This document shows, one piece after another, positions 25,732-40,458 of a stretch of 64,000 bases of DNA. Numbering within the stretch: position 1 is the first letter of the stretch; each line of letters begins with the position of its first letter. The stretch covers positions 806,001 through 870,000 of the forward strand of contig NZ_JADPJI010000005.1 of assembly GCF_023073355.1 (NCBI RefSeq), in the 5' to 3' direction. The stretch is from Bradyrhizobium sp. 199. Its GTDB lineage: Bacteria > Pseudomonadota > Alphaproteobacteria > Rhizobiales > Xanthobacteraceae. A model generated the notes under the pieces. The model was not told where the DNA came from and ran no database searches. It saw only the letters and a program-made list of their open reading frames with translations. A program made the translations under genes and the position numbers.

Positions 25732-25959
25732 TCATGCGGATTGATTAGGACCTCGAAAAGTCCCTCGGCCGACATCGCCGGCCTCGGTCAATCCGGACAA
25801 TTTTCCGGCCATTATGATGAAGGCTCCGGCGCCGATGGCTGCCCAAAGTGAACAGATTAATGCCTGACGAGCAAAAAAAGCTTGCCGAGGGTCATAAAAG
25901 TACCTTTCGCCCGGGTATAAATAGTCGGCGGGCTGGCCAAAGGGAGGCCGCGGGCCCAT
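25732..25959 (-). CDS. Possible small single-span membrane protein
   Basis: A 75-residue frame from the ATG at 25959. It has a polar, Tyr/Pro-rich N-terminus (YLYPGERYFYDP), then one hydrophobic segment (ALICSLWAAIGAGAFIIMAG) and a short polar tail. The composition looks protein-like and unlike the usual shadow frames of GC-rich DNA, but no good Shine-Dalgarno is visible and codon use is AT-richer than the neighbours. It faces away from the str promoter. No family recognised. Confidence 0.35.
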   Translation of the reverse strand: MGPRPPFGQPADYLYPGERYFYDPRQAFFARQALICSLWAAIGAGAFIIMAGKLSGLTEAGDVGRGTFRGPNQSA

Positions 25960-26033
25960 ATCGGGGTGACGCGGTGAGAGCCGCAAACAGCGATTTTGAC
26001 AGGCCCCTGAGCGCTTTGTGACTGTCGTTTCGC

Positions 26034-26061
26034 CTTGACTTGATCGACTCTCACTTATAGA
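26034..26061 (+). promoter_or_regulatory. Candidate str-operon promoter
   Basis: CTTGAC (26034-26039) and TATAGA (26056-26061) are separated by 16 bases. CTTGAC is the usual form of the -35 element in rhizobial sigma-70 promoters. If used, the transcript carries a leader of about 455 bases before rpsL. Confidence 0.6.
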
Positions 26062-26120
26062 AAGCGCCTCACTTAACGACAGGCGGTGAGCATCGCCAGC
26101 GTCGGAACGGGCCACCCGTT

Positions 26121-26165
26121 AGATCCCCAAGAACTAGATCCACAAGGACTAGATCCACAAGGATC
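26121..26165 (+). repeat. Three 15-base tandem repeats in the str leader
   Basis: Units at 26121-26135, 26136-26150 and 26151-26165 read AGATCCCCAAGAACT, AGATCCACAAGGACT and AGATCCACAAGGATC, with two or three differences between units. They fall about 60 bases downstream of the predicted promoter, inside the untranslated leader. Confidence 0.85.
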
Positions 26166-26525
26166 GCTCAAGGCGGGCACCAACCTCGACGAATGCCGCT
26201 CAAACGCTGTCGATCATAGCTAGGCAATGCCAGTGCGACTTTAGTTCTCTTGAGCCCGTTCTCTTGAGATCGAAATCGGATGCATGACCTCAGTGCGCGG
26301 GCCGCGGCTTAATGCTGAGCGGTCTCGATACTGCGGTCCTCTGTGGCGTCGAAGCGCTTTCCGCTCGTTGATGGAGCGGTTGGCGCGATTTCGCTTTGTG
26401 CGGATTGTTCCGCGAAAGGCGACCTCGTCGAGCAGGTAGCTCGAAAGAATTTGCAGTCCCGGCAACGGGCTGCGGCAAGACAGCGGATCCGGAAGGGTCT
26501 GCACAGAACAAAGGGTAAGGCCAGG

Positions 26526-26897
26526 ATGCCGACGATCAACCAGCTGATCGCTCAACCGCGTGAAGTGCAGAAGTCGCGCAAGAAGGTGCCGGCGCTGCAG
26601 CAGTCGCCGCAGAAGCGCGGTGTTTGCACGCGCGTCTACACCACGACCCCGAAGAAGCCGAACTCGGCGCTTCGTAAGGTCGCCAAGGTGCGCCTGACCA
26701 ACGGCTTCGAGGTGATCGGCTACATCCCCGGCGAGGGCCATAACCTCCAGGAGCACTCGGTGGTCATGATCCGCGGCGGTCGCGTCAAGGATTTGCCCGG
26801 CGTGCGCTACCACATCCTCCGCGGCGTTCTGGATACCCAGGGCGTCAAGAACCGTAAGCAGCGTCGTTCGAAGTACGGCGCGAAGCGTCCGAAGTAA
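26526..26897 (+). CDS. rpsL: 30S ribosomal protein S12
   Basis: 123 residues from the ATG at 26526, preceded by CCAGG. The decoding-site loops [11 protein letters not shown] and [12 protein letters not shown] are intact, with lysine at the two classical streptomycin-resistance positions (Lys43, Lys88), so the allele is the sensitive form. First gene of the str operon, 15 bases before rpsG. Confidence 0.98.
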   Translation: MPTINQLIAQPREVQKSRKKVPALQQSPQKRGVCTRVYTTTPKKPNSALRKVAKVRLTNGFEVIGYIPGEGHNLQEHSVVMIRGGRVKDLPGVRYHILRGVLDTQGVKNRKQRRSKYGAKRPK

Positions 26898-27383
<486 letters not shown>

Positions 27384-27413
27384 CGGCGAAACACGGAATC
27401 TAAGGAACACTCC

Positions 27414-29486
<2,073 letters not shown>

Positions 29487-29526
29487 TTGTCGTCGGTCAC
29501 GAACTGACGATTGAACGGAGAGTCAA

Positions 29527-30717
<1,191 letters not shown>

Positions 30718-30735
30718 TTACGAGAATAGGGATCG

Positions 30736-30767
30736 GCGAGTAGCGAATGGTGTCATTCGCTATTCGC
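30736..30767 (+). repeat. Hairpin-forming GCGAATAG repeat between tuf and rpsJ
   Basis: GCGAGTAGCGAATG (30736-30749) pairs with CATTCGCTATTCGC (30754-30767) over 14 positions with a single G-U wobble and a GTGT loop; a third CTATTCGCC unit follows. The direct-repeat core looks like a common Bradyrhizobium intergenic motif. It forms a strong RNA hairpin between the str and S10 clusters and could partly terminate or stabilise the tuf message. Confidence 0.7.
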
Positions 30768-30799
30768 TATTCGCCACCCAACGAAGAGAGACCACGGCA

Positions 30800-31108
30800 A
30801 TGAACGGCCAAAACATTCGTATCCGTCTCAAGGCGTTCGACCATCGTATCCTCGATACGTCGACCCGCGAGATCGTGAACACGGCGAAGCGCACCGGCGC
30901 GCAGGTCCGCGGACCCATTCCGCTGCCCACCCGCATCGAGAAGTTCACCGTCAACCGTTCGCCCCACGTCGACAAGAAGAGCCGCGAGCAGTTCGAGATG
31001 CGCACTCACAAGCGCCTGCTCGACATCGTCGATCCGACCCCGCAGACCGTCGATGCTTTGATGAAGCTCGATCTGGCCGCCGGTGTCGACGTCGAGATCA
31101 AGCTCTAA
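30800..31108 (+). CDS. rpsJ: 30S ribosomal protein S10 (NusE)
   Basis: 102 residues from the ATG at 30800. [13 protein letters not shown] is the family N-terminus; the conserved loop [14 protein letters not shown] lies mid-protein. Besides its 30S role, S10 is the NusE antitermination factor that binds NusB and the NusG KOW domain. First gene of the S10 cluster. Confidence 0.98.
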
Positions 31109-31160
31109 GATTTTTGGATCCCGTTCGCGCGAGCGGACAGAAAGAACAGGAAGCAAGCCG

Positions 31161-31877
31161 ATGCGCTCCGGAGTGATCGCACAAAAGGTCGGGATGACGC
31201 GGGTCTTTACAGAGGCCGGCGAGCATATCCCCGTGACCGTGCTGAAGCTCGGCAATTGCCAGGTCGTAGGCCACCGCACCGAAGAGAAGAACGGTTACGT
31301 CGCGCTCCAGCTTGGTTCTGGCAGCCGCAAGACCGTTTACATGCCCAAGGCGGAGCGCGGCCAGTTCGCGGTCGCCAAGGTCGAGCCGAAGCGGCAGGTC
31401 GAGGAATTCCGCGTCACCGCGGATGCCATGATCCCGGTCGGTGCCGAGATTCTCGCCGACCACTTCGTCGTCGGCCAGTTCGTCGACGTCACCGGCACCT
31501 CGGTCGGTAAGGGCTTCGCCGGCGGTATGAAGCGCTGGAACTTCGGCGGCCTGCGCGCCACCCACGGCGTCTCGGTCTCGCACCGCTCGATCGGTTCGAC
31601 CGGTGGCCGTCAGGACCCCGGCAAGACCTGGAAGAACAAGAAGATGCCCGGCCACATGGGTGTCGACCGCATCACCACGCTCAACCTTCGCGTCGTTCAG
31701 CTCGATGTCGAGCGCGGCCTGATCCTCGTCGAAGGCGCCGTTCCCGGCTCCAAGGGCGGCTGGATTCGCGTGCGCGACGCCGTCAAGAAGCCGCTGCCGA
31801 AGGAAGCTCCGAAGCCCGGCAAGTTCAAGGTTGCGGGCGGCGAAGCCGAGGCTGCGGCCCAGCAGGAGGGTGCGTGA
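31161..31877 (+). CDS. rplC: 50S ribosomal protein L3
   Basis: 238 residues from the ATG at 31161 (CAGGAAG upstream). Begins [16 protein letters not shown] and contains the [18 protein letters not shown] central extension that reaches the peptidyl-transferase centre. The C-terminus carries a lineage-specific Ala/Glu-rich extension of about 25 residues. One base separates its stop from the rplD start. Confidence 0.98.
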   Translation: MRSGVIAQKVGMTRVFTEAGEHIPVTVLKLGNCQVVGHRTEEKNGYVALQLGSGSRKTVYMPKAERGQFAVAKVEPKRQVEEFRVTADAMIPVGAEILADHFVVGQFVDVTGTSVGKGFAGGMKRWNFGGLRATHGVSVSHRSIGSTGGRQDPGKTWKNKKMPGHMGVDRITTLNLRVVQLDVERGLILVEGAVPGSKGGWIRVRDAVKKPLPKEAPKPGKFKVAGGEAEAAAQQEGA

Positions 31878-31878
31878 G

Positions 31879-32499
31879 ATGGAATTGAAAGTCACCACCC
31901 TCGAAGGTAAGGAAGCCGGCTCGGTCCAGCTGTCCGACACCATTTTCGGCCTCGAGCCGCGCCAGGACATCATTGCACGTTGCGTGCAGTGGCAGCTCAA
32001 CAAGCGCCAGGCCGGCACGCACAAGGCCAAGGGCCGCGCCGAGATCTGGCGCACCGGCAAGAAGATGTACAAGCAGAAGGGCACCGGCGGTGCTCGTCAT
32101 GGCTCGGCCCGCGTGCCGCAGTTCCGCGGCGGTGGACGTGCCTTCGGCCCGGTGGTGCGTTCGCACGCCACCGACCTGCCGAAGAAGGTCCGCGCGCTCG
32201 CACTGAAGCATGCGCTCTCGGCCAAGGCCAAGGACGGCAATCTCGTCGTGATCGACAAGGCCGCGCTGGAAGCCGCCAAGACCAAGGCGCTGCTCGGTCA
32301 CTTCTCGGGTCTGGGCCTGACCAACGCCCTGATCATCGACGGCGCCGAACTCAACAACGGCTTCGCCGCTGCGGCTCGCAACATCCCGAACATGGACGTG
32401 CTGCCGATCCAGGGCATCAACGTCTACGACATCCTGCGCCGTCAGAAGCTCGTTCTGACCAAGGCTGCCATCGATGCGCTGGAGGCGCGCTTCAAATGA
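31879..32499 (+). CDS. rplD: 50S ribosomal protein L4
   Basis: 206 residues. [20 protein letters not shown] is the long internal loop that lines the exit tunnel and hosts macrolide-resistance mutations; the sequence is the unmutated form. L4 is the autogenous regulator of the S10 operon in gammaproteobacteria, but no L4 leader is apparent before rpsJ here. Its stop overlaps the rplW start (ATGA). Confidence 0.98.
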   Translation: MELKVTTLEGKEAGSVQLSDTIFGLEPRQDIIARCVQWQLNKRQAGTHKAKGRAEIWRTGKKMYKQKGTGGARHGSARVPQFRGGGRAFGPVVRSHATDLPKKVRALALKHALSAKAKDGNLVVIDKAALEAAKTKALLGHFSGLGLTNALIIDGAELNNGFAAAARNIPNMDVLPIQGINVYDILRRQKLVLTKAAIDALEARFK

Positions 32500-32798
32500 C
32501 GAAGAACATCGAGGCTCGCCACTACGACGTGATCGTGTCGCCGGTCGTGACCGAAAAGGCGACGATCGCCTCCGAGCACAACAAGGTGCTGTTCAAGGTG
32601 GCCGCCAAGGCGACCAAGCCGCAGATCAAGGAAGCGATCGAGAAGCTGTTCGACGTCAAGGTCAAGAGCGTCAACACGCTGGTCCGGAAGGGCAAGACCA
32701 AGATCTTCCGCGGCAATCTCGGCTCGCAGTCGAACACCAAGCGCGCGATCGTGACCCTCGAAGAGGGCCACCGGATCGACGTCACCACCGGTCTGTAA
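32496..32798 (+). CDS. rplW: 50S ribosomal protein L23
   Basis: 100 residues from the ATG at 32496, overlapping the rplD stop by four bases. [15 protein letters not shown] is the family N-terminus. L23 sits at the tunnel exit and is the docking site for trigger factor and SRP. Twelve bases before rplB. Confidence 0.98.
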   Translation: MTKNIEARHYDVIVSPVVTEKATIASEHNKVLFKVAAKATKPQIKEAIEKLFDVKVKSVNTLVRKGKTKIFRGNLGSQSNTKRAIVTLEEGHRIDVTTGL

Positions 32799-32810
32799 GG
32801 TCGTACGACG

Positions 32811-33644
32811 ATGGCACTGAAGACATTCAATCCTACGACGCCGGGCCAGCGCCAGCTGGTCATGGTCGATCGTTCGGCCCTCTACAAGGGCAAGCCGGTC
32901 AAGGCGCTCACCGAGGGCAAGCACTCCTCGGGCGGCCGCAACAACACCGGTCGCATCACCGTGCGCTTCCGCGGCGGCGGTCACAAGCAGACGCTGCGCA
33001 TCGTGGATTTCAAGCGCGAGAAGATCGACGTCCCCGCGACGGTCGAGCGTCTCGAGTATGATCCGAACCGCACCGGCTTTATCGCGCTGATCAAGTATCA
33101 GGACGGCGAGCAGGCCTACATCCTGGCGCCGCAGCGCCTGGCCGTGGGCGACACCATCATCGCCGGCAACTACGTCGACGTGAAGCCGGGCAACGTCATG
33201 CCGCTCGGCAACATGCCGGTCGGCACGATCATCCACAACATCGAGGTCAAGATCGGGAAGGGCGGCCAGCTCGCCCGTTCCGCGGGGACCTACGCCCAGC
33301 TCGTCGGCCGCGACCAGGACTACGTGATCATCCGCCTGAACTCGGGCGAGCAGCGCCTGGTGCACGGCCGTTGCCGCGGCACGATCGGCGCGGTGTCGAA
33401 CCCGGATCACATGAACACCTCGATCGGCAAGGCTGGCCGTAACCGTTGGCTTGGCCGCAAGCCGCATAACCGCGGTGTCTCGATGAACCCGATCGACCAT
33501 CCGCACGGCGGTGGTGAAGGTCGTACCTCGGGCGGTCGCCACCCGGTCACCCCGTGGGGCAAGCCGACCAAGGGCAAGAAGACCCGCACCAACAAGTCGA
33601 CCAACAAATTCATTCTCCTAAGCCGCCACAAGCGGAAGAAGTAA
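32811..33644 (+). CDS. rplB: 50S ribosomal protein L2
   Basis: 277 residues. Contains the conserved [20 protein letters not shown] segment with the histidine implicated near the peptidyl-transferase centre. L2 is needed for subunit association and peptide-bond formation. Followed by rpsS after 12 bases. Confidence 0.99.
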   Translation: MALKTFNPTTPGQRQLVMVDRSALYKGKPVKALTEGKHSSGGRNNTGRITVRFRGGGHKQTLRIVDFKREKIDVPATVERLEYDPNRTGFIALIKYQDGEQAYILAPQRLAVGDTIIAGNYVDVKPGNVMPLGNMPVGTIIHNIEVKIGKGGQLARSAGTYAQLVGRDQDYVIIRLNSGEQRLVHGRCRGTIGAVSNPDHMNTSIGKAGRNRWLGRKPHNRGVSMNPIDHPHGGGEGRTSGGRHPVTPWGKPTKGKKTRTNKSTNKFILLSRHKRKK

Positions 33645-33656
33645 GGAACGCCGGAC

Positions 33657-33935
33657 ATGGTTCGTTCAGTCTGGAAAGGCCCGTTCGTCGAGGGTTCTCT
33701 GCTCAAGAAGGCAGATGCCGCCCGCGCGTCCGGCCGTCACGACGTCATCAAGATCTGGAGCCGTCGTTCGACGATCCTGCCGCAGTTCGTCGGCCTGACC
33801 TTCGGCGTCTACAACGGTCAGAAGCACGTGCCGGTGGCCGTCAACGAGGAAATGGTCGGTCACAAGTTCGGCGAGTTTTCGCCGACCCGGACCTTCCATG
33901 GCCACTCCGGCGACAAGAAAGCCAAGAAGGCTTGA
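33657..33935 (+). CDS. rpsS: 30S ribosomal protein S19
   Basis: 92 residues. [15 protein letters not shown] and [18 protein letters not shown] are the family signatures; S19 contacts the A-site tRNA side of the 30S head in complex with S13. Ten bases before rplV. Confidence 0.98.
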   Translation: MVRSVWKGPFVEGSLLKKADAARASGRHDVIKIWSRRSTILPQFVGLTFGVYNGQKHVPVAVNEEMVGHKFGEFSPTRTFHGHSGDKKAKKA

Positions 33936-33945
33936 GGATTAAACG

Positions 33946-34332
33946 ATGAGCAAACCTAAGCGCGAACGGAGCCTCGCCGAGAACGAGGCCAAGGCGGTCG
34001 CCCGGATGCTGCGGGTGAGCCCGCAGAAGCTCAACCTGGTCGCCCAGCTCATTCGCGGCCGGAAAGCCGCTGCTGCGCTCGCCGATCTGCAGTTTTCGCG
34101 CAAGCGGATCGCGGTCGACGTGAAGAAGTGCCTGGAATCGGCTATCGCCAATGCCGAGAACAACCACGACCTCGACGTCGACGATCTCGTCGTGGCGCAG
34201 GCCTTCGTCGGCAACGGTCTCGTGATGAAGCGCTTCGCCGCTCGCGGCCGTGGCCGCTCGGGCCGTGTCTACAAACCATTTTCGCAGCTGACGATCATCG
34301 TTCGTCAGGTCGAAGCCGAAGCAGCCGCTTAA
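33946..34332 (+). CDS. rplV: 50S ribosomal protein L22
   Basis: 128 residues. The beta-hairpin loop that extends into the exit tunnel ([20 protein letters not shown]) is intact, without the deletions seen in macrolide-resistant mutants. Seventeen bases before rpsC. Confidence 0.98.
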
Positions 34333-34349
34333 GGGCGCAGGAGAACACG

Positions 34350-35075
<726 letters not shown>

Positions 35076-35105
35076 TCCGCACTGAGAATTTGAGGGCTTG
35101 AAGCC

Positions 35106-35519
35106 ATGATGCAACCTAAGAAAACGAAGTTCCGGAAGGCGCATAAGGGCCGTATCCACGGCGTTGCGTCGTCGGGCGCGACGTTGGCGTTCGGCCAGTT
35201 CGGCCTGAAGGCGACCGAGCCTGAGCGCGTCACCGCGCGCCAGATCGAAGCCGCTCGCCGCGCGCTGACCCGCCACATGAAGCGCGCTGGCCGCGTCTGG
35301 ATCCGCGTGTTCCCCGACGTTCCGGTGTCGAAGAAGCCGGCCGAAGTCCGCATGGGCTCCGGCAAGGGTTCGCCGGAATTGTGGGTCGCGCGCGTCAAGC
35401 CGGGCCGGGTGCTGTTCGAGATCGACGGCGTTAACACCCAGACGGCTCGCGAGGCGCTGACCCTGGCGGCCGCCAAGCTGCCGATCAAGACGCGCTTCGT
35501 CGAGCGCATTGCGGAGTAA
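35106..35519 (+). CDS. rplP: 50S ribosomal protein L16
   Basis: 137 residues starting [16 protein letters not shown] (the second ATG would shorten it by one). [20 protein letters not shown] is the conserved core near the A-site tRNA elbow. The rpmC start region abuts its stop. Confidence 0.98.
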   Translation: MMQPKKTKFRKAHKGRIHGVASSGATLAFGQFGLKATEPERVTARQIEAARRALTRHMKRAGRVWIRVFPDVPVSKKPAEVRMGSGKGSPELWVARVKPGRVLFEIDGVNTQTAREALTLAAAKLPIKTRFVERIAE

Positions 35520-35524
35520 TGGCC

Positions 35525-35731
35525 ATGGTCCAGATGAAGATCGAAGACATCCGCGCGATGAGCCCTGACCAGCAGGATGACGCCGTCCTGAACCTGAAGA
35601 AGGAGCGCTTCAACCTGCGCTTCCAGCGCGCCACCGGGCAGCTCGAGAACACCTCGCGCCTGCGCGAGGCCCGCCGTGACATCGCCCGGATCAAGACCGT
35701 CGCCGCGCAGACGCGCGCGAAGAAGAAGTAA
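35525..35731 (+). CDS. rpmC: 50S ribosomal protein L29
   Basis: 68 residues from the ATG at 35525, which has GCGGAG eight bases upstream. The in-frame ATG at 35519 overlaps the rplP stop by one base but stands only two bases from that GGAG, so the later start is preferred. Helical hairpin protein near the tunnel exit next to L23. Confidence 0.96.
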   Translation: MVQMKIEDIRAMSPDQQDDAVLNLKKERFNLRFQRATGQLENTSRLREARRDIARIKTVAAQTRAKKK

Positions 35732-35744
35732 GAGGCTTACGAAG

Positions 35745-35993
35745 ATGCCGAAACGTACTTTGCAGGGCGTGGTCGTCAGCGACAAGCAAGCCAAGACCAT
35801 CGTGGTGCGCGTTGATCGCCGCTTCACGCACCCGATCTACAAGAAGACGATCCGCCGTTCGAAGAACTACCACGCGCACGACGAGAGCAACGAGTTCAAG
35901 CCGGGCGACATGGTGTGGATCGAGGAATCGAAGCCGATTTCGAAGTTAAAGCGCTGGGTCGTGATCCGGGGCGAACACAAGAAAAGCGCCTGA
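35745..35993 (+). CDS. rpsQ: 30S ribosomal protein S17
   Basis: 82 residues. OB-fold protein beginning [18 protein letters not shown], with [18 protein letters not shown] near the C-terminus; an early-binding 16S rRNA protein. Followed by 83 bases, a relatively long gap within the cluster, before rplN. Confidence 0.98.
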   Translation: MPKRTLQGVVVSDKQAKTIVVRVDRRFTHPIYKKTIRRSKNYHAHDESNEFKPGDMVWIEESKPISKLKRWVVIRGEHKKSA

Positions 35994-36076
35994 TCTGTTG
36001 GCTTTAGCCGACTGACTTCAGGGAAATGTTGAGCGCCGGCTGGGCTGGCGCAAATAGAAGAGGACGAGGTGCATCA

Positions 36077-36445
36077 ATGATTCAGATGCAGACCAACCTC
36101 GACGTGGCCGATAATTCTGGCGCACGCCGTGTCATGTGTATCAAGGTGCTCGGGGGCTCCAAGCGCCGCTACGCCACGATCGGCGACATCATCGTCGTTT
36201 CGATCAAGGAAGCGATTCCGCGTGGCAAGGTGAAGAAGGGCGACGTGATGAAGGCCGTCGTGGTGCGCGTCCGCAAGGACATTCGCCGCGCCGACGGTTC
36301 GGTCATCCGCTTCGACCGCAACGCCGCCGTCCTGATCAACAACCAGTCCGAGCCGGTCGGCACCCGTATCTTCGGGCCCGTGCCGCGCGAGCTGCGCGCG
36401 AAGAACCACATGAAGATCATCTCTCTCGCGCCGGAGGTGCTGTAA
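36077..36445 (+). CDS. rplN: 50S ribosomal protein L14
   Basis: 122 residues from the ATG at 36077, giving the family N-terminus [18 protein letters not shown]14 forms intersubunit bridges and is the target of the silencing factor RsfS. Its stop shares a base with the rplX start (TAATG). Confidence 0.98.
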   Translation: MIQMQTNLDVADNSGARRVMCIKVLGGSKRRYATIGDIIVVSIKEAIPRGKVKKGDVMKAVVVRVRKDIRRADGSVIRFDRNAAVLINNQSEPVGTRIFGPVPRELRAKNHMKIISLAPEVL

Positions 36446-36751
36446 TGGCTGCGAAGATCCGCAAGGGCGACAAGGTCGTCGTGCTGACCGGTCGCGACAA
36501 GGGCCGCACCGGCGAAGTGTTCGAAGTGCGTCCGGACGCCGGCACGGCGCTCGTGCGCGGCATCAACATGGTCAAGCGTCACCAGAAGCAGACGCAGGCC
36601 CAGGAGGGCGGCATCATCTCGAAGGAGTCGCCGATCCAACTGTCCAACATCGCGTATGTCGGCAAGGACGGAAAGCCGACCCGCGTGGGATTCAAGATTC
36701 TGGCGGACGGCAAGAAAGTCCGCATCGCCAAGAGCTCGGGAGCTGAGATCG

Positions 36752-36759
<8 letters not shown>
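36445..36759 (+). CDS. rplX: 50S ribosomal protein L24
   Basis: 104 residues. KOW motif at the N-terminus ([20 protein letters not shown]). L24 initiates 50S assembly at the 5' end of 23S rRNA. Overlaps rplE by 8 bases, which implies coupled translation. Confidence 0.98.
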
Positions 36760-37309
<550 letters not shown>

Positions 37310-37355
37310 GACGCTGACCTAAAGCCTCTCAAACGCGGATACCCAGGAGCCAAGC

Positions 37356-37661
37356 ATGGCAAAGAAGAGTTCAGTCGAGAAGAACAACCGGCGCAAGCGG
37401 ATGGCGAAGAACGCCGCCCCGAAGCGCGAGCGGTTGAAGGCGATCATCGCGGACAGGAAGCTGCCGATGGAGGAGCGGTTCGCCGCCACCCTGAAGCTCG
37501 CGGAAATGCCGCGTAATTCGTCGGCGACCCGCATCCGCCTGCGTTGCGAGCTGTCGGGCCGCCCGCGCTCGAACTACCGCAAGAACAAGCTGTCCCGTAT
37601 CGCGCTGCGCGAACTTGGCTCCAAGGGCATGGTCCCGGGCCTCGTGAAGTCCAGCTGGTAA
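37356..37661 (+). CDS. rpsN: 30S ribosomal protein S14 (zinc-independent form)
   Basis: 101 residues. The long paralogue without the CxxC zinc ribbon; ends [20 protein letters not shown]. This is the usual form in proteobacteria and avoids zinc dependence. Located in the 30S head near the decoding side. Confidence 0.98.
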   Translation: MAKKSSVEKNNRRKRMAKNAAPKRERLKAIIADRKLPMEERFAATLKLAEMPRNSSATRIRLRCELSGRPRSNYRKNKLSRIALRELGSKGMVPGLVKSSW

Positions 37662-37675
37662 GGAGGGTCGTTTAG

Positions 37676-38074
37676 ATGTCTACGCACGATCCAATCAGCG
37701 ATCTGATCACCCGTATCCGCAACGCGCAGATGCGCTCCAAGAACAAGGTCTCCACGCCTGGCTCGAAGATGCGCGAGAACGTGCTCGAGGTCCTCAAGAG
37801 CGAGGGCTACATCCGCGGTTACGCCACGCTCGAGCATTCCTCCGGCCGCAGCGAGATCGAGATCGAGCTGAAGTATTTCGACGGCGAGCCCGTCATCCGC
37901 GAGATCGAACGTGTCTCCAAGCCCGGGCGTCGCGTTTACGCCTCGGTGAAGAACCTGCCGCGTGTGAACAACGGACTCGGCATTTCCGTGTTGTCGACGC
38001 CGAAGGGAATCATGGCCGACCACAGTGCGCGTGAAGCGAACGTGGGCGGCGAAGTTCTCTTCACGGTGTTCTGA
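37676..38074 (+). CDS. rpsH: 30S ribosomal protein S8
   Basis: 132 residues. Starts [20 protein letters not shown]-terminal signature [20 protein letters not shown]. In E. coli S8 represses the spc operon by binding near the rplE start; that site was not modelled here. A GGAGGG ribosome-binding site precedes the ATG. Confidence 0.98.
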   Translation: MSTHDPISDLITRIRNAQMRSKNKVSTPGSKMRENVLEVLKSEGYIRGYATLEHSSGRSEIEIELKYFDGEPVIREIERVSKPGRRVYASVKNLPRVNNGLGISVLSTPKGIMADHSAREANVGGEVLFTVF

Positions 38075-38090
38075 GAAGGATTTTTGATCC

Positions 38091-38624
38091 ATGTCACGAG
38101 TTGGCAAAAGGCCTGTTCCGGTTCCGTCGGGTGTGACCGCGACCGTCGATGGGCAGACCGTCAAGATGAAGGGTCCGAAGGGCCAGCTTCAGTTCGTCGT
38201 CCATGACGACGTCGAGGTGAAGCTCGAGAATGGCCAGGTGAAGGTGAACCCGCGGGTCGAGACCAACCGCGCGCGCGCGCTGTACGGTACCGCTCGCGCC
38301 CAGGTCGCGAATCTGGTCGAAGGCGTCACCAAGGGCTTCGAGAAGAAGCTCGAAATCACCGGCGTCGGTTACCGCGCCGCGATGCAGGGCAAGAACCTGC
38401 AGCTCGCGCTCGGCTACAGCCACGACGTGGTCTACGCGATCCCGGAAGGGATCACGATCACCGTGCCAAAGCCGACCGAGATCACGGTGACAGGCAGCGA
38501 CATCCAGCGTGTCGGCCAGGTCGCCGCCGAGATTCGCTCCTATCGTCCGCCGGAGCCCTACAAGGGCAAGGGCGTGAAGTATGTTGGCGAATTCATCTTC
38601 CGCAAGGAAGGCAAGAAGAAGTAA
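38091..38624 (+). CDS. rplF: 50S ribosomal protein L6
   Basis: 177 residues with the two repeated domains; C-terminal signature [16 protein letters not shown] complete. L6 binds near the sarcin-ricin loop and supports EF-G function. Eleven bases before rplR. Confidence 0.98.
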   Translation: MSRVGKRPVPVPSGVTATVDGQTVKMKGPKGQLQFVVHDDVEVKLENGQVKVNPRVETNRARALYGTARAQVANLVEGVTKGFEKKLEITGVGYRAAMQGKNLQLALGYSHDVVYAIPEGITITVPKPTEITVTGSDIQRVGQVAAEIRSYRPPEPYKGKGVKYVGEFIFRKEGKKK

Positions 38625-38635
38625 CGGAGCCGGTC

Positions 38636-38998
38636 ATGTCGAAAGCCAAGGTTACGAATGCCCGGCGCAAGCGGAGTGTGCGGCTGAAGTTGCGCCGCTC
38701 CGGTGGTGGTCGTCCGCGTCTGTCGGTGTTCCGCTCGTCCAAGCACATCTACGCCCAGGTCATCGACGACCTCAAGGGCGAGACGCTGGCCTCTGCGTCG
38801 TCACTCGAGAAGTCGATGCGCGACGGCGGCAAGTCCGGCGCCGACATCGATGCGGCGAAGGCGGTCGGCAAGCTGCTGGCCGAGCGCGCCGCCGAGAAGG
38901 GCGTCAAGGAAGTCGTGTTCGATCGCGGCAGCTACCTCTATCACGGGCGCGTCAAGGCTCTTGCCGATGCAGCGCGTGAGAGCGGGCTGAGCTTCTAA
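38636..38998 (+). CDS. rplR: 50S ribosomal protein L18
   Basis: 120 residues. Basic N-terminus, then [18 protein letters not shown], the 5S rRNA-binding core, ending in the family-typical [17 protein letters not shown]. Forty-four bases before rpsE. Confidence 0.98.
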   Translation: MSKAKVTNARRKRSVRLKLRRSGGGRPRLSVFRSSKHIYAQVIDDLKGETLASASSLEKSMRDGGKSGADIDAAKAVGKLLAERAAEKGVKEVVFDRGSYLYHGRVKALADAARESGLSF

Positions 38999-39042
38999 CA
39001 GAATTTAAGGATTGAGGCGTAAGCCTCTGAAGGATTGGAAAA

Positions 39043-39633
39043 ATGGCAGAACGCGAACAACGTGGTGGACGCGATCAACGCGGCGGACGTGACCGCCAGC
39101 AGCGCGAGGAGCGCGACAGCGAGTTCGTCGACAAGCTGGTCCACATCAATCGCGTGGCCAAGGTCGTCAAGGGCGGTAAGCGCTTCGGTTTCGCCGCGCT
39201 GGTCGTGATCGGCGATCAGAAGGGCCGCGCCGGCTTCGGTCACGGCAAGGCGCGCGAAGTGCCTGAAGCGATCCGCAAGGCCACCGAATCCGCCAAGCGC
39301 AACCTGACCCGCGTCTCGCTGCGCGAGGGCCGCACGCTCCATCACGACATCGCTGGCCGTCATGGCGCGGGCCGTGTCTACCTGCGTGCAGCTCCCGCCG
39401 GTACCGGGATCATCGCCGGCGGTCCCATGCGCGCCGTGTTCGAGACGCTCGGCGTCCAGGACGTGGTGGCGAAGTCGATCGGCTCGTCGAACCCGTACAA
39501 CATGGTGCGCGCGACCTTTGACGCGCTGAAGCACCAGGATTCGCCGCGTTCGGTCGCTGCCCGCCGCAACATCAAGGTGTCCACCCTCCAGTCTCGCCGT
39601 ATCGGCGGCGACGCCGAGGCGGCTGCCGAATAA
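39043..39633 (+). CDS. rpsE: 30S ribosomal protein S5
   Basis: 196 residues. A lineage-specific Arg/Gly/Gln-rich N-terminal extension of about 25 residues precedes the double-stranded-RNA-binding domain ([20 protein letters not shown]). The spectinomycin loop region (VKGGKRFGF) is unmutated. S5 helps fidelity and mRNA unwinding. Confidence 0.98.
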   Translation: MAEREQRGGRDQRGGRDRQQREERDSEFVDKLVHINRVAKVVKGGKRFGFAALVVIGDQKGRAGFGHGKAREVPEAIRKATESAKRNLTRVSLREGRTLHHDIAGRHGAGRVYLRAAPAGTGIIAGGPMRAVFETLGVQDVVAKSIGSSNPYNMVRATFDALKHQDSPRSVAARRNIKVSTLQSRRIGGDAEAAAE

Positions 39634-39658
39634 CGGAAGCTTTTCGGAGTAGACTCCC

Positions 39659-39865
39659 ATGGCCAAGAGTGCCGTTACGACCGCAAAGACGATCAAGCTC
39701 GAGCAGACCGGCAGCGCGATCCGCCGCCATCACTCGCAGCGCTCGACGCTGATCGGGCTCAAGCTCAACAAGATCGGCCGCACCAGCGAACTGCCGGACA
39801 CCCCGGCGGTCCGCGGCATGATCGAGAAGGTTCACCATCTCGTCCGCATCGTCGACGAGAAGTAA
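39659..39865 (+). CDS. rpmD: 50S ribosomal protein L30
   Basis: 68 residues. [20 protein letters not shown] and the [20 protein letters not shown] core identify the family. Followed by a 75-base spacer containing a copy of a dispersed palindromic repeat before rplO. Confidence 0.97.
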   Translation: MAKSAVTTAKTIKLEQTGSAIRRHHSQRSTLIGLKLNKIGRTSELPDTPAVRGMIEKVHHLVRIVDEK

Positions 39866-39871
39866 GCAAAG

Positions 39872-39918
39872 GCACATGATCCCGAAGAGCGGGCACCGTT
39901 TTTCGGCGAAGATCATGC
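39872..39918. repeat. Diverged GATCATG palindromic repeat inside the spc operon
   Basis: GCACATGATCCCGAAGAGC on the left and GGCGAAGATCATGC on the right flank an ACCGTTTTTC core. It is a diverged copy of the element at 58071-58117, which shares the CATGATCC left end, the CCG(T/A)TTTTC centre and the GAAGATCATGC right end. It occupies most of the rpmD-rplO gap. Confidence 0.75.
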
Positions 39919-39940
39919 GCAAGACACAAGGAGAAGGGCG

Positions 39941-40426
39941 ATGAAGCTCAGCGATATCGCCGACAACGCCGGCTCGCGCAAGAAGCGTATGCGCGTCGGC
40001 CGCGGCATCGGTTCGGGCAAGGGCAAGCAGTCCGGCCGCGGCGGCAAGGGCCAGACCGCGCGTTCGGGCGTGCGCATCAAGGGTTTCGAAGGCGGTCAGA
40101 TGCCGATGCATCGCCGTCTCCCCAAGCGCGGCTTCAACAACATCTTCCGCATCGAGTTCGCCGAGATCAATCTCGACCGGCTCCAGGAAGCGGTCGATGC
40201 CAAGAAGATCGACGCCGGCAGCGTCGTGAACGTGGAGACCCTGGTGAAGGGCGGCGTGCTGCGCCGCACCAAGGGCGGCCTGCGGCTGCTCGGCCGTGGC
40301 GAGCTCAAGTCCAAGCTCAACATCGAAGTGCACGGCGCCAGCAAGACCGCGATCGCCGCGGTCGAGAAGGCCGGCGGTTCGGTGAAGATCCTCGCCCCTG
40401 CCAAGGAAGAAGGCGAGGCGGCGTAA
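39941..40426 (+). CDS. rplO: 50S ribosomal protein L15
   Basis: 161 residues. Glycine/arginine-rich N-terminal extension ([19 protein letters not shown]) that threads into 23S rRNA, then a globular C-terminal domain. AAGGAG ribosome-binding site. Followed by a GC-rich hairpin and secY. Confidence 0.98.
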   Translation: MKLSDIADNAGSRKKRMRVGRGIGSGKGKQSGRGGKGQTARSGVRIKGFEGGQMPMHRRLPKRGFNNIFRIEFAEINLDRLQEAVDAKKIDAGSVVNVETLVKGGVLRRTKGGLRLLGRGELKSKLNIEVHGASKTAIAAVEKAGGSVKILAPAKEEGEAA

Positions 40427-40439
40427 CAACTGCGTCATT

Positions 40440-40458
40440 GGCCCGCGGCTCGCGGGCC
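40440..40458 (+). promoter_or_regulatory. Short GC hairpin between rplO and secY
   Basis: GGCCCGCG (40440-40447) and CGCGGGCC (40451-40458) pair over 8 bp with a GCT loop, followed by TTTA. Too short a T-run for a full terminator; it may attenuate transcription into secY. Confidence 0.5.

Larger units (their letters stand above)
25636..26525. other. Long intergenic region and str-operon leader
   Basis: 890 bases between the exporter gene and rpsL. It holds a possible small minus-strand gene (25732-25959), the str promoter (26034-26061), three 15-base tandem repeats (26121-26165) and a further leader of about 360 bases with no clear structure. The plus-strand frame running into rpsL from 26343 is probably not translated: it has no ribosome-binding site and the S12 N-terminus begins at 26526. 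Confidence 0.5.

Noticed and set aside
26343..26525. Extended N-terminus for S12
   Set aside because: The in-frame extension has no ribosome-binding site and the S12 family starts at the later ATG.
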